Both the position numbers and the translations under genes were made by a program. Under the pieces are notes generated by a model. That model saw only the letters and a program-made list of their open reading frames with translations. It did no database searches and had not been told where the DNA came from. Of a DNA stretch of 64,000 bases, positions 1 to 9,762 are shown one piece after another. Within the stretch, counting starts at the first letter, position 1; each line of letters starts with the position of its first letter. This DNA comes from JBAYIE01 sp965279165. GTDB lineage: Bacteria > Bacteroidota > Bacteroidia > UKL13-3. Where the stretch lies: the NCBI GenBank assembly GCA_965279165.1, contig OZ257140.1, positions 1,240,001 to 1,304,000 on the forward strand. The letters run 5' to 3'.

Positions 1-952
1 ATACAAATTCACCATGGGTCATTAACATCATTGGGAAAATGATGGCATGAAAAACAATATTATCCTTTCCAATAAAATGAACCAGCGAAGTATCCTCTTT
101 TTTCCAATAATCTTCCCATTTCTTATCCCCTTTAAAATACTCAATGGTAGCAGAGATATAACCAATAGGGGCATCAAACCACACATATAAAACTTTTCCT
201 TCTGCATCTTTAACAGGAACAGGAACTCCCCAATCCAAATCTCTTGTCATTGCTCGTGCTTGTAACCCTTCATTTAACCAGCTATTGCACTGACCTTTGA
301 TATTGGACTTCCATCCATCAAATCGTTTAATATATTCCTGAAATGCTTCCGATTGTTGGATATCACCCATGGGTAAAAACCAGTTTTTGGTTTCTTTCAA
401 AACAGGCGTTGCACCGCTTAATGCCGAACGCGGGTTTATTAAATCGGTAGGACTTAATGTAGTTCCACATTTTTCGCATTGATCGCCGTAAGCTCCGGGA
501 TTGCCACAACGCGGACAGGTACCCGTGATATAACGATCGGCTAAAAATTGTTTTGCTTCCTCATCGTAATATTGTTTGGTAACTTCTTCTTTAAAAATTC
601 CTTTGTCGTATAAATTTTTAAAAAAATCTTGTGCTGTTTTATGGTGTGTTTCTGAAGTTGTTCTGCCATAGTAGGTAAATTCAATGCCAAATTCAGCAAA
701 CGAATCCGACATCATTTTATGGTACTTATCGACAACTGCCTGAGGCGTTATTCCTTCGTTTTTTGCTTTAATGGTAATGGGTACACCATGTTCGTCGCTG
801 CCACAAATAAATACAACATCCCTGCGTTTCAGCTTTAGATAACGTACGTATATATCAGCAGGTAAATAGCAACCTGCCAAATGTCCGATATGCACCGGAC
901 CATTGGCATAAGGTAGTGCGGCTGTAATTAAATATCGTTTTTTAGTTTCCAT
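1..952 (-). CDS. metG: Methionine--tRNA ligase, N-terminal part (runs off the left edge)
   Basis: Charges tRNA-Met in the cytoplasm. The minus-strand frame opens at ATG 952 with METKKRYLITAALPYANG, the class I synthetase start, followed by the HIGH signature as HIGH (in PVHIGHLAGCY) and the SDEHG motif. A knuckle of two Cys pairs follows (CPRCGNPGAYGDQCEKCG), as in zinc-binding MetG. About 317 residues are visible; the KMSKS loop and anticodon-binding domain lie beyond position 1. A TACATTTG -7 box sits 12 bases upstream of the ATG, so the leader is very short. The identification is secure; only the 3' end is missing. Confidence 0.95.
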   Translation of the reverse strand, partial: METKKRYLITAALPYANGPVHIGHLAGCYLPADIYVRYLKLKRRDVVFICGSDEHGVPITIKAKNEGITPQAVVDKYHKMMSDSFAEFGIEFTYYGRTTSETHHKTAQDFFKNLYDKGIFKEEVTKQYYDEEAKQFLADRYITGTCPRCGNPGAYGDQCEKCGTTLSPTDLINPRSALSGATPVLKETKNWFLPMGDIQQSEAFQEYIKRFDGWKSNIKGQCNSWLNEGLQARAMTRDLDWGVPVPVKDAEGKVLYVWFDAPIGYISATIEYFKGDKKWEDYWKKEDTSLVHFIGKDNIVFHAIIFPMMLMTHGEFV

Positions 953-963
953 GATTGGGAATA

Positions 964-971
964 CAAATGTA
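964..971 (-). promoter_or_regulatory. Bacteroidota -7 box of metG
   Basis: TACATTTG on the minus strand matches TAnnTTTG. It ends 12 bases before the metG ATG, so transcription should start within a few bases of the start codon. Confidence 0.6.
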
Positions 972-988
972 AGGCTTATTGGTCTTCT

Positions 989-1987
989 TTAAAATGCAAA
1001 TAACAGTTGCAGCGATACCCATTTATCTGTTCTACCCGACTCAAATGATTTCCCTGCCACAAAGGATTTTAAAGCCATATTTACACTTTTAAAAGAACCA
1101 TATAATCCATAATCAATTTCAGGATATAAATGCTGAATGGCATTAGTCGGTAACAAATAAGGGTTGTTTTCACGGTTTATGATTCCTCCGCTAAGGGTTG
1201 CATCATAAACTACTACTTTAAGGTATGCAGCGGTTTTAAAATAAAATTGCCAATCAGAAAGATGCTTGTGTTTGCGGTTTGCCGCATTTTCAATACCCAC
1301 ACTTTTTAGGTAGGGATAAAACTTCCCGGCACGTAAGAATAGTCCTCCGGAAGCTTCTGTTGAAGGCAACCCAATACAACCGATGAAGCTATAATATATA
1401 TCGAGTTTAGGTTTTTGTATCATCGGTAAATCCACCATAACCTGATAGGATGCCAATGGATTACAACTCATTTGCGCATTCCATCCAGGGGCAATTTGGT
1501 TGTCGAGGGCTCGGTGAACAAAATTTTGTATCTGTTTACCCATTGCACATTCGCCTATTAAACCAATTCTAATTTCTGAGGTTACCCTAAAGTTTGAAAA
1601 AAAGGCAATATACTGAAGCCCTAGTTCAAGTGTTGCTGTATATGGTCTGTCGTTATAATTTGGATTGTTGTTGTTTGATGCATCAGGGGTATATAGCTTT
1701 GAAACTAGACTTAATCCTGCAATATTATTTAGATTTGCAGAATGCATAAAAGCCTTCTTTAAAAAAGATTGAGCCCACTTTTGGTTGGCATAATACAAAG
1801 CAGTGCCATGGGTATAATCGCGGTCGGTTCGGTATAAGATATCGTTATCCAATTGAAATCCGACATATGTTGCTTGTTGACTTTTTAATCCAACAGCAAT
1901 AAGGAAGAAAAGTATAAAAAGAGGAAACCCTTTTTTAAGAAAGGTTACTTTGCTGCAGAAGTTCCTGCGATATATCCGGTTGTCCAT
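989..1987 (-). CDS. LpxR-family (DUF2219) outer-membrane lipid A deacylase
   Basis: A 332-residue predicted outer-membrane beta-barrel. After a hydrophobic signal segment (about residues 20-36, ending LKSQQ) comes FQLDNDILYRTDRDYTHG, which fits the N-terminal N-D and T/S signature of the LpxR/DUF2219 family. That family removes the 3'-acyloxyacyl chain from lipid A. The protein ends in Phe (LLFAF), as barrel proteins do. The only ATG in frame before the signal is at 1987, which overlaps the 3' end of the upstream flavoprotein gene by 43 bases, so the two are probably cotranscribed. Family assignment is from recalled motifs; activity is inferred. Confidence 0.7.
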   Translation of the reverse strand: MDNRIYRRNFCSKVTFLKKGFPLFILFFLIAVGLKSQQATYVGFQLDNDILYRTDRDYTHGTALYYANQKWAQSFLKKAFMHSANLNNIAGLSLVSKLYTPDASNNNNPNYNDRPYTATLELGLQYIAFFSNFRVTSEIRIGLIGECAMGKQIQNFVHRALDNQIAPGWNAQMSCNPLASYQVMVDLPMIQKPKLDIYYSFIGCIGLPSTEASGGLFLRAGKFYPYLKSVGIENAANRKHKHLSDWQFYFKTAAYLKVVVYDATLSGGIINRENNPYLLPTNAIQHLYPEIDYGLYGSFKSVNMALKSFVAGKSFESGRTDKWVSLQLLFAF

Positions 1988-3162
1988 GCCGCCTGGAAAT
2001 TAAATCCACCTGTAATGCCATCGATATCAAGTACCTCCCCGGCAAAATACAATCCTTTGATGCGTTTGCTTTCCATATTCTTGAAATTGATATCATCCAA
2101 TGAAACGCCACCACAAGTTACAAACTCATCTTTAAATGTTGTTTTTCCTTGTACCGAATAGGTATCATAAAGGAGGCATTGAATCAATCGGTTGATATCA
2201 TCTTTGGAAATTTCGGCCCATGCTTTTTTCTGGTCAATTCCTGCTTTGGTGAACAAGAAATCCATCAAACGTTTAGGAAGTATATAGGGAAAGAAATGGC
2301 TGATATTTTTGCTTGGGTTTGCTGCCTTCAAGTTCATTAACTCCATGCGGGCAACATCTTCCTTTTTTTCGTTTAACCAACTTACCTGTACCTGAAATTC
2401 GTAATTTTTTTCGGCCAGGTAACGGGCTGCATAGGATGATAATTTCAAAACAGCCGGTCCGCTTAAACCCCAGTGGGTAATAAGTACCGGACCATTAAAC
2501 TCGTATTTTGATTCGAGGATACGAACCCGCGCAGGATTTACAGATATACCGGTTAACTCAACAATTGGATTATCGGGAATATTAAATGTAAATAACGAAG
2601 GAACAGGTTCTTCAATATGATGTCCTAAATGATTTATCCAATTCATTCCATCTAGCTTCGGATTTCCACCACAGGCAACAATAACTTTATCTGCTTCTAT
2701 GGTTTGTCCATTACCAAGCAACAATTCAAATCCTCCGTAAAAGTTGTTCTTCACATTTTTTACTTCACATTCGGTTTTTACCTCAACCTTTAACTTTTTT
2801 GCTTCTTTAAACAAACAATCAATAATAGTTTGGGAGTCGTCGCTTTGGGGAAACATTCTACCGTCTTCTTCTGCCTTGAGTTTAACACCTTTGGATTCGA
2901 ACCAATTAACCGTATCATTGGTCATAAACCGGCTGAATGCACTTTTTAATTGTTTTTCGCCCCTGGGGTAGGAAAGGGATAATTGCTTCAAATCGAAGCA
3001 TGCATGCGTAACATTACAGCGTCCGCCGCCGGAAACTTTAACTTTAGCCAACAGTTTATTGGACTTTTCCAATAACAGAACTTCGGCTGTGGGATTTACT
3101 TGTGCACTATGGATAGCTGCAAAAAATCCTGCAGCCCCTCCACCAATTACTACTACTTTCAC
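1945..3162 (-). CDS. HI0933-family FAD-dependent oxidoreductase
   Basis: Flavoprotein of the HI0933/BaiN-like family, about 405 residues. It has an N-terminal Rossmann GGGAAGFFAA dinucleotide-binding motif, the family signature GGGRCNVTH, and the C-terminal FAD-contact block FAGEVLDIDGITGGFN. The physiological substrate of the family is not settled. The longest frame starts with TTG at 3171, but that codon lies inside the TACCTTTG -7 box. The GTG at 3162, giving MKVVVIGGG, is the better start and makes a nearly leaderless transcript. The 3' end overlaps the LpxR-like gene. Confidence 0.88.
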   Translation of the reverse strand: MKVVVIGGGAAGFFAAIHSAQVNPTAEVLLLEKSNKLLAKVKVSGGGRCNVTHACFDLKQLSLSYPRGEKQLKSAFSRFMTNDTVNWFESKGVKLKAEEDGRMFPQSDDSQTIIDCLFKEAKKLKVEVKTECEVKNVKNNFYGGFELLLGNGQTIEADKVIVACGGNPKLDGMNWINHLGHHIEEPVPSLFTFNIPDNPIVELTGISVNPARVRILESKYEFNGPVLITHWGLSGPAVLKLSSYAARYLAEKNYEFQVQVSWLNEKKEDVARMELMNLKAANPSKNISHFFPYILPKRLMDFLFTKAGIDQKKAWAEISKDDINRLIQCLLYDTYSVQGKTTFKDEFVTCGGVSLDDINFKNMESKRIKGLYFAGEVLDIDGITGGFNFQAAWTTGYIAGTSAAK

Positions 3163-3168
3163 GAGGTG

Positions 3169-3176
3169 CAAAGGTA
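3169..3176 (-). promoter_or_regulatory. -7 box of the HI0933-family gene
   Basis: TACCTTTG on the minus strand, matching TAnnTTTG. It covers the TTG of the longest frame and so favours initiation at GTG 3162. Confidence 0.5.
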
Positions 3177-3198
3177 GTACATTTTAGTCAAAAGTCTA

Positions 3199-4443
3199 TC
3201 AGTCGTTAACCAACAACTTCAAATAAAATAAAGGATTACGCAATTTGGCTCTTAAGTCGAGGTCTTCAAACATACAACTAATGGTTTCTTTAAGTGCTTT
3301 GTTTTTGTGCGCTTTATTAACCACCAAATTGAACAACCATGGGTATTTACATAGCTTTTGCATGGTATGACTGAGCTTCAATTCGTCCCATTGGCGGTTG
3401 TAAAATGTTTGGTCGTACTCCTTTAAAAACAAGGCATCGAAACGATTGGCCTTTATTGACTTGCCTATCATTTCGGCAGCCATCATCCCACTGTATAAGG
3501 CATTGCCAATTCCTTCGCCGGTAAACGGATCGATTAATGAACCGGCATCTCCGGTTAATAAAAAACGATTACCCGACAAAGGTCTTTTTTTAGAGCCCAG
3601 AGGCAATCCCCAACCTTCCACTTTCCCAACCAAGGTGGCATTTTTAAACCTGCCATTAATATTTGGGTTATTGGCAATGGCATCCAACATATCTGCTTTC
3701 AGGTTAACTTTATTTTTACTTACCACACTGCTTAGCATACCTGCACCCACATTTGCCTGACCATTGGGTAATGGAAAAATCCAAAAGTATCCTGGTAATA
3801 GTTCCTTCAGAAAATGCAATTCAATAAAATTTTTAGGATGCATTCCCTCCACCCCTTCGTAATAGGCTCGAATTCCGGCACAATAATGATCGTTTTCTTT
3901 TTTTATACCGGCTAACTTCTTGGCCACTATACTTCTATCGCCTTCTGCTCCAACTATCAATTGCACATTTTCTAGCCAATGCTTTTCTCCGTTTTTATGA
4001 TAGGTAACACGGATAGTATCTCCAATGTATTCTACTTCATTTACCTCTGCACCTTCTATAACGGTTGCATAGTTTTTGTTGAGTTTCGAAAATAGATAAT
4101 GATCAAAATGAATTCTTTTACTGATAAATCCCGGAGGCAATGTATTGGTATTTGTTTCCGACTTAAAGGGTATATCAATTGATTTGCCATTTGGCGCCAC
4201 AAATTTTACCCCCCAACTATCGATAAACGAATCAGTTTTGGTAGCAATTTCAGGAATAATAGTTGGGTCGAGTTTGTTTAAAACATAAACACTCTTTCCA
4301 CTTAATGCATCGCCACAAACTTTATCGCGTGGAAATGTTTGTTTTTCGAGTATGGTATGGGGTATACCTGCTTCAGCCAGGAACAAAGAAGTGGCACAAC
4401 CTGCAGGACCTGCCCCAATTATTATAATATCTGTGGATTTCAA
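3199..4443 (-). CDS. Geranylgeranyl-reductase-family FAD oxidoreductase
   Basis: 414-residue flavoprotein. It has the N-terminal IIIIGAGPAGCATSLFLA Rossmann motif, the PRDKVCGDALSG block that follows it in geranylgeranyl reductase/FixC-like enzymes, and FLLTGDAGSLIDPFTGEGIGN for FAD. Family members reduce isoprenoid or related unsaturated chains; the substrate here cannot be told (menaquinone-related or lipid reduction are possible). The start is TTG: an in-frame TAA lies three codons upstream and no ATG is available before the GxGxxG motif. It lies on the same strand as the neighbouring hydrolase and HI0933 genes. Confidence 0.82.
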   Translation of the reverse strand: MKSTDIIIIGAGPAGCATSLFLAEAGIPHTILEKQTFPRDKVCGDALSGKSVYVLNKLDPTIIPEIATKTDSFIDSWGVKFVAPNGKSIDIPFKSETNTNTLPPGFISKRIHFDHYLFSKLNKNYATVIEGAEVNEVEYIGDTIRVTYHKNGEKHWLENVQLIVGAEGDRSIVAKKLAGIKKENDHYCAGIRAYYEGVEGMHPKNFIELHFLKELLPGYFWIFPLPNGQANVGAGMLSSVVSKNKVNLKADMLDAIANNPNINGRFKNATLVGKVEGWGLPLGSKKRPLSGNRFLLTGDAGSLIDPFTGEGIGNALYSGMMAAEMIGKSIKANRFDALFLKEYDQTFYNRQWDELKLSHTMQKLCKYPWLFNLVVNKAHKNKALKETISCMFEDLDLRAKLRNPLFYLKLLVND

Positions 4444-4501
4444 TCTTTTTTAATTATTTCACAATGATACGTTTCGCGTTCTATAAGGAAAACTGTAAAT
4501 C

Positions 4502-5260
4502 TTAAAAACAATATTCGGCAAAGGATAGGATTGCTTCTGAACATTTAACTTCCTCTTCTATCATACCCATATGAGCAGCATTTTGTAGTAAACACACCAT
4601 TCCGGTTTTAACCATTCCTGCTTGTTGTAACATGTCTGTTTTCGGGATAACAGTATCTTTTTCGCCGATAACAAATAATACCGGTAGATTGGTTTGTTTA
4701 ATAAAATCGATGGATGAAGGTCTAGTTTTCATCGCTATTATTTGTGCAATTATATTTTCATCATTGGTAAGCAAAGCCTGTGTTACCAATTCATCTATCA
4801 TCAATGAATCTTTAAACGTTGTATCAAACAAAACAGGAACAAACGCTTTGATAAAAAATGCATTTCCTTTTTCTTGTACCACTTTAATGGCTTGTTCTCT
4901 CTTCGCTTTCTTATCATCGGAATCATCGTAAGCAGTTGAATGCAACAAACCGAATCCATTCAACAACTGAGGATATTTCTTGGCAAATGACAGGGTTATA
5001 TATCCACCCATAGAATGTCCAATCATGATGCATTTACGAATCCCATGAAAAGTTAATGTTTGGAATAATTCGTCGGCACAATGTTCTATACTTAGCGGTT
5101 TTGTTTCAATGGAATCGCCAACTCCGGGTAAATCCATCGTTACAACATGATACTGTTCCTTAAGCAACAAAACCTGCTTGTTGAAGCAGGTTCTGTTCTC
5201 ACAAAATCCATGTATAAGTACGATTGTTTCTCCCTTTCCACTTTGGTGCAGGGTCAACAT
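4502..5260 (-). CDS. Alpha/beta hydrolase
   Basis: 252 residues with the alpha/beta-hydrolase order: oxyanion segment LIHGFCENR, nucleophile elbow GHSMGGY (catalytic Ser), a cap region, LFVIGEKDTVIP with the acid, and AAHMGMIEE with the C-terminal His. No signal peptide is visible, so it is probably cytoplasmic. Substrate unknown. It starts one base after the ppiD stop, which indicates an operon with ppiD. Confidence 0.85.
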   Translation of the reverse strand: MLTLHQSGKGETIVLIHGFCENRTCFNKQVLLLKEQYHVVTMDLPGVGDSIETKPLSIEHCADELFQTLTFHGIRKCIMIGHSMGGYITLSFAKKYPQLLNGFGLLHSTAYDDSDDKKAKREQAIKVVQEKGNAFFIKAFVPVLFDTTFKDSLMIDELVTQALLTNDENIIAQIIAMKTRPSSIDFIKQTNLPVLFVIGEKDTVIPKTDMLQQAGMVKTGMVCLLQNAAHMGMIEEEVKCSEAILSFAEYCF

Positions 5261-5261
5261 A

Positions 5262-7382
5262 TCAATAAAATTTATATCTGTTATCGGTAACTTTAAACAA
5301 TTCTTTCAATGCATCGAGCGATCCGTATTCAAATCTTTGATTTAACTGCATTTGCAATTCGCTTTTTACTGCAGTGTAATCTGTTACGGCTTCAGGTTCG
5401 TTAAATTTAGTAATGGCATAAACGTAAACTGCGTTATCTCCTTTAAGAGGCCCAAGAATTTTTGTTCCCGCTTTGCTGCCAAATAAAGTTCCAACAAACG
5501 TATTATCCGGACCCACATACGCAATGTTTCCATTTTCGAAATTCTGTGCGGTTACCGGCACTACAGTTGATTGGAGTTTGGTAGCTACTGCTTGTAAATT
5601 TGCTGCCCCTTCCATGGCTACTTTTGATTTTTCGATCAATTGCTCTGCTTTTTTATCCTTGCGGTAATCTGCGGTTACGCGATCTTTTGAAGTTTCGAAA
5701 TCTGCTTTATCTTTTTCTTTAATTCCGGTTAATTTAGCAACAATATACTTATCGCCCACAGTAAACACTTCAGAAACATCACCAACAGAAGCTGTGTATG
5801 CCCATCTTACTACTTCTCTAGCTTCAGGATAACCTGCCAATTGTTTATCTGTTTCCTTGATATTATCAGCCAAACGTTTGGTTAAACCTTGTTCGGCTAC
5901 AATCTGATCGAAGTCGCCTTTATCTGCAATAGCAACTGCAAACTGATTGGCTTGGTTGTATACTACACCGGCTGTTCTATCGCTAGGGGAAACCGTTCTG
6001 TTTACATCACCGGCACATACCAGTTTTTTGCTTTTATCACCGGTTACTTTTACAATATGAATTCCAAATTGTGTTTTAACAATTCCGATATCTCCTTTGT
6101 TGTGGCTTTTCACATAATCGCCAAATTCTTTCACCATGGTACCTTCTCTAAACCAACCTAAGTCACCTCCGCGTGAAGCCGTTCCATCGGTTCCATACTG
6201 CGCAGCTTTTTCACCAAAGTCAGCTCCTTTTTTAATTTCAGCTAAAACTTCCTGTGCCTTTTTTAATGAATTTAAGGTGTCTTGTGCTGTTGCTCCTTCT
6301 GTTTTGAAAAGTATATGGCTTGCACGCATGTTATACATGCTATCGTTTTGGATACCGGATACTTTGTATATATGGAATTTACCGTCTTTAAAAACCGGAC
6401 CAACAATTGTGCCCATCGGTGAGTTGAATAATTGTTCGGCAACTTCTACGGGATAATATGACAATGGATGTGCAAGTGTATCAAATTTAGATTCGCTGTT
6501 TACATCCACATATAAAGTATCGTTGGTGGCACTTGCAAATTGCTCTACCTGATCTTGCACCCATTTCTGTATACTGGCTGTATCTTCTCCTGTAGGCAAA
6601 ACATCAAACAATACAAAATCCAGTTTACGTCCGTTGGCTTTTTCTTTATACTTATCTTTATTTTTGTTGAAGTATGTCTTCAGGTCGCTTTCTTCTGTTG
6701 CGATTGCTGTATCCTGTATACTGAAATAATTCAATGCAATCATTTCCAGATCAACTGTTCGTGAACGTTCATTGAGTTTATTTTTTGCTTCCAGCGTAGT
6801 TGCGTAGATTCCTCTTTTAATGAGTGAATTAAATTTCTTCACCTGCGTTTCTTTCAATAAACCATCTTCAAACTGCACCCATTGTGCTTGTGCCTGCTGA
6901 TCGTTTGATTCTTGTAATTGTTTTAAGAAACGAATTACCAAGTTGCGGTCGAACAAACCGGTTTCTTTGCTTTGAAATATTGGCGCTGATTTAATTTGTT
7001 CGTGAGGATTGTCTCCCTGAATTAAATCGAACAACTCATCATTGGTTACGGTTATACCAAGTTCTTCATATTGTTTTCCTAATAAGGTCTCCTGCAACAT
7101 CTGGTTCCAGGTTTGTTCGCGCAACATTTCTGAAGTGTTTTGGTCGATAACATCCGATTGTTGCCTTTGCTTATAGAACATTTCGTTCTCATCTACTTTG
7201 GCTTCAAATTGTTTGATATCTATTTTATCGCTGCCAATTTCTCCGATAGTGGTATTGTTTCCACCACCAAATAAGCTGCTGTTTGATTGTAATGCATCTG
7301 AAATAACAAATAACGCCAACGCGCCACCTACCACAACAATTGCTAATCCGGATCTGTTTCTGATACTCTCTAATACTGACAT
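5262..7382 (-). CDS. ppiD: PpiD-type periplasmic folding chaperone / peptidyl-prolyl isomerase
   Basis: 706-residue membrane-anchored chaperone of the SurA-N/PpiD type, acting on proteins leaving the Sec translocon. It has a single N-terminal membrane segment (about residues 12-30) after a short cytoplasmic start. A SurA-like N-domain follows, then a parvulin rotamase domain (about residues 350-450) beginning MRASHILFKTEG, with GGDLGWF and FGIHIVKV. A second, degenerate parvulin-like stretch follows. It is the first gene of a minus-strand run and is followed at once by the hydrolase gene. Confidence 0.9.
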   Translation of the reverse strand: MSVLESIRNRSGLAIVVVGGALALFVISDALQSNSSLFGGGNNTTIGEIGSDKIDIKQFEAKVDENEMFYKQRQQSDVIDQNTSEMLREQTWNQMLQETLLGKQYEELGITVTNDELFDLIQGDNPHEQIKSAPIFQSKETGLFDRNLVIRFLKQLQESNDQQAQAQWVQFEDGLLKETQVKKFNSLIKRGIYATTLEAKNKLNERSRTVDLEMIALNYFSIQDTAIATEESDLKTYFNKNKDKYKEKANGRKLDFVLFDVLPTGEDTASIQKWVQDQVEQFASATNDTLYVDVNSESKFDTLAHPLSYYPVEVAEQLFNSPMGTIVGPVFKDGKFHIYKVSGIQNDSMYNMRASHILFKTEGATAQDTLNSLKKAQEVLAEIKKGADFGEKAAQYGTDGTASRGGDLGWFREGTMVKEFGDYVKSHNKGDIGIVKTQFGIHIVKVTGDKSKKLVCAGDVNRTVSPSDRTAGVVYNQANQFAVAIADKGDFDQIVAEQGLTKRLADNIKETDKQLAGYPEAREVVRWAYTASVGDVSEVFTVGDKYIVAKLTGIKEKDKADFETSKDRVTADYRKDKKAEQLIEKSKVAMEGAANLQAVATKLQSTVVPVTAQNFENGNIAYVGPDNTFVGTLFGSKAGTKILGPLKGDNAVYVYAITKFNEPEAVTDYTAVKSELQMQLNQRFEYGSLDALKELFKVTDNRYKFY

Positions 7383-7523
7383 GTAATCTATTGTTTTTTG
7401 AAAGACGACAAAAATAACCGCATACTAGCTACTTGTCAACTGTTATTTAATATGCTTTTCTATTAGTTATCAGCATTTTAGTTATTTTATCATAGAAGTC
7501 TGCAGGTGCATCACGTCATTTAT

Positions 7524-7531
7524 TACCTTTG
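7524..7531 (+). promoter_or_regulatory. -7 box upstream of the rsmI-like gene
   Basis: TACCTTTG (TAnnTTTG), ending 8 bases before the ATG at 7540. A clear -33 TTTG is not seen. Confidence 0.45.
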
Positions 7532-7539
7532 ACACATCC

Positions 7540-8253
7540 ATGAAAACAGAAATTAATCATTCGCTTTTTCTCATCCCAAATATATTGGATGAAAACAATA
7601 CGCCGGATTTTATAGCCAATGATGTAAGACAACAAGTACATCATGTGAAACATTTTATTGTAGAAAACGAGAAATCAGCGAGGGCATTGATTAAGAAACT
7701 TGTACTTGCAACACCTCAGTCGGAATTGGAAATATTGCTTTGGAACGAACACAGCAAAAAAGAAGAGCTGAAGGAAGTAACCCGTTTGTTGCAATCGGGA
7801 GATGTAGGCATAATCAGTGAAGCAGGAATTCCATGTGTTGCCGATCCGGGAGCTGATATTGTTGCCTGGGCACATAAAAACAATGTTAAGGTTATACCTC
7901 TTCCGGGTGCTTCTAGTATTTTAATGGCATTAATGGCAAGTGGTTTTAACGGACAGTCGTTTATTTTTCATGGATATCTGCCAATCGACAAATTACAGCG
8001 TATCCATAAAATCCGCGAAATGTGCAACGATATTAACCGAAAAAATCAATCTCAAATTTTTATGGAAGCACCTTATCGCAACAACCATTTATTGGATGAT
8101 GTGATTAAAAATTCGGACAAAAAAGTAAGGTTGTGCATTGCTTGTAAAATTACTGCTCCCGATGGTTTTGTAATTACCAAAACAATTGATGAATGGTCGA
8201 AAAACAAACCGGATCTGCATAAAAAACCTACTTTATTTATCTTCGGAGCTTAA
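7540..8253 (+). CDS. RsmI-like SAM-dependent methyltransferase (tetrapyrrole-methylase fold)
   Basis: 237 residues. It shows the tetrapyrrole-methylase/RsmI blocks EAGIPCVADPG and VIPLPGASSILMALMASGFNG, then FHGYLP, then EAPYRNNHLLDD. RsmI 2'-O-methylates C1402 of 16S rRNA. This protein is shorter than canonical RsmI (about 280) and lacks the usual N-terminal GNLGD and C-terminal RKEVAK-like segments, so it may be the RsmI-related paralogue common in Bacteroidota rather than RsmI itself. Its stop overlaps the stop of the convergent FMN-reductase gene by 4 bases. Confidence 0.8.
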   Translation: MKTEINHSLFLIPNILDENNTPDFIANDVRQQVHHVKHFIVENEKSARALIKKLVLATPQSELEILLWNEHSKKEELKEVTRLLQSGDVGIISEAGIPCVADPGADIVAWAHKNNVKVIPLPGASSILMALMASGFNGQSFIFHGYLPIDKLQRIHKIREMCNDINRKNQSQIFMEAPYRNNHLLDDVIKNSDKKVRLCIACKITAPDGFVITKTIDEWSKNKPDLHKKPTLFIFGA

Positions 8254-8819
8254 CGAAACCAGCGCTTTGCAACGCGCAATGTATAATCAGTAAATGTTTG
8301 TAATCCGTTGTCGTATTCAACATTTCCTGTCGAATTTCCTTCCTCATCCAAAACCTGTTTGGTATAATGTGATTCGAAAATTTTTGGAGATATGACCGAA
8401 TCGAGGTTCAAAAAGCTGATGATTTTATGCAATATACCAACTAGGTGTAATACCGGTGCTTTTCCTCCTTTTCCGGTTGAAACACCAACGAGTGCAAAAA
8501 CTTTCTCGTTAAATAAATGCTTCCAATTCTTATCACCAAAACGGTGAAGCCAATTAAGAATTTCAGGGGTGGTACTCCAGTTGTATTCCGGAGTGATGAT
8601 ATAAATAATCGATGCATTGTCCATGGTATTCACCAGCTTTTGTTGAAAATCCGATAGTTGTTCGGGTATTAACGACGCTTGATTTATCCATGGAATATCA
8701 TAAGCTGCAAAATCTACCACCTGAACTTCGTGTTCATGGTGTAATCTTTTAATTGCTTTTGCAACCCTTATGGTATTGTTATTTTCGCGGGCTGAACCGG
8801 ATATGATGGCAATTCTCAT
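8250..8819 (-). CDS. NADPH-dependent FMN reductase / flavodoxin-like NAD(P)H oxidoreductase
   Basis: 189 residues with a flavodoxin-like fold. The N-terminus MRIAIISGSARENNNT is the FMN phosphate-binding loop of the NADPH-dependent FMN reductase (SsuE/ArsH/azoreductase-like) family, and YIITPEYNWSTTPEI is the second flavin loop. Likely a cytoplasmic quinone, azo or flavin reductase; electron acceptor unknown. Confidence 0.85.
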   Translation of the reverse strand: MRIAIISGSARENNNTIRVAKAIKRLHHEHEVQVVDFAAYDIPWINQASLIPEQLSDFQQKLVNTMDNASIIYIITPEYNWSTTPEILNWLHRFGDKNWKHLFNEKVFALVGVSTGKGGKAPVLHLVGILHKIISFLNLDSVISPKIFESHYTKQVLDEEGNSTGNVEYDNGLQTFTDYTLRVAKRWFR

Positions 8820-8847
8820 TTAACAGGAATGCATTTGCTTAATCAAA

Positions 8848-9744
8848 TTACATTTCATAGCGTTTAACAAATTGGTATAGGTTAAAGTTTTGATCTATCG
8901 ATTCCACCGTCAACACTTCTACCATCTTTTTAAAATCAAGGTTCCGTATTCGCTGATTTTTAATCAAAACCATAGCCTTTTCGGCCAGCAAATAAATTTT
9001 TCTATCCGATGTAATTCCCCGCCCCCGGTGACTTATGATTGCATCATATAAATCAGCAGTTCCCTCGCCTTTGGTAGCAATGGTTTTAATTACCGGCGCA
9101 TGCCAACCATTTCTTTCGTAGGTATCCGACAGGGTTTTTAGGTTCTTATAAAACGCATCTGCCCCTTCTCTATCCGATTTGTTTAATACATAAATGTCTG
9201 CAATTTCCATGATACCACTTTTAATGGTTTGGATTTCATCACCCGCTTCCGGTACCAAGGTAAGAATCGTAGTATCTGCTATCGATGCAATTTCCACTTC
9301 ACTTTGTCCAACACCTACCGTTTCAATTATTATATAGTTAAAACCTGCTGCCTTAATTATATCCGAAATTTCATAAATTTTTGGTGCGAGCCCACCCAAA
9401 CTGCCACGCGATGCTAGTGAACGTATAAATACATCGGGATGCAAAAAATGTTCTCCCATTCGAACCCTATCGCCCATTAATGCCCCATGGTTAAAAGGCG
9501 AACTGGGATCAACTGCAATAATTGCAACTTTATTGCCATTGTCAACCAAGTGCCTGGTAAGTGCCGAAACCAATGTGCTTTTGCCGGCTCCGGGAGGTCC
9601 TGTAACTCCAATTACCGTAACATCATTTGCAATCGAAACAGATTCGAGTAGTTCCCTATAACCGGGCAACTCATTTTCAACCATTGAAATGCAACGGGCA
9701 AGTATTCGCCTATTCCCATCTACCAATTGTTGTAGCAATTCCAT
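8848..9744 (-). CDS. meaB: Methylmalonyl-CoA mutase-associated GTPase MeaB
   Basis: 298-residue SIMIBI-class G protein that protects B12-dependent acyl-CoA mutases and gates cofactor loading. It has Walker A GVTGPPGAGKSTL, the switch segment AIIAVDPSSPFNHGALMGDRVRM, IIETVGVGQSE (Walker B-like) and the base-recognition motif NKSD. Length fits the family. The mutase subunits are not in this window. It is followed on the same strand by the flavin reductase and preceded by rpiB. Confidence 0.93.
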   Translation of the reverse strand: MELLQQLVDGNRRILARCISMVENELPGYRELLESVSIANDVTVIGVTGPPGAGKSTLVSALTRHLVDNGNKVAIIAVDPSSPFNHGALMGDRVRMGEHFLHPDVFIRSLASRGSLGGLAPKIYEISDIIKAAGFNYIIIETVGVGQSEVEIASIADTTILTLVPEAGDEIQTIKSGIMEIADIYVLNKSDREGADAFYKNLKTLSDTYERNGWHAPVIKTIATKGEGTADLYDAIISHRGRGITSDRKIYLLAEKAMVLIKNQRIRNLDFKKMVEVLTVESIDQNFNLYQFVKRYEM

Positions 9745-9762
9745 TTTCTGAATCCAATTTTA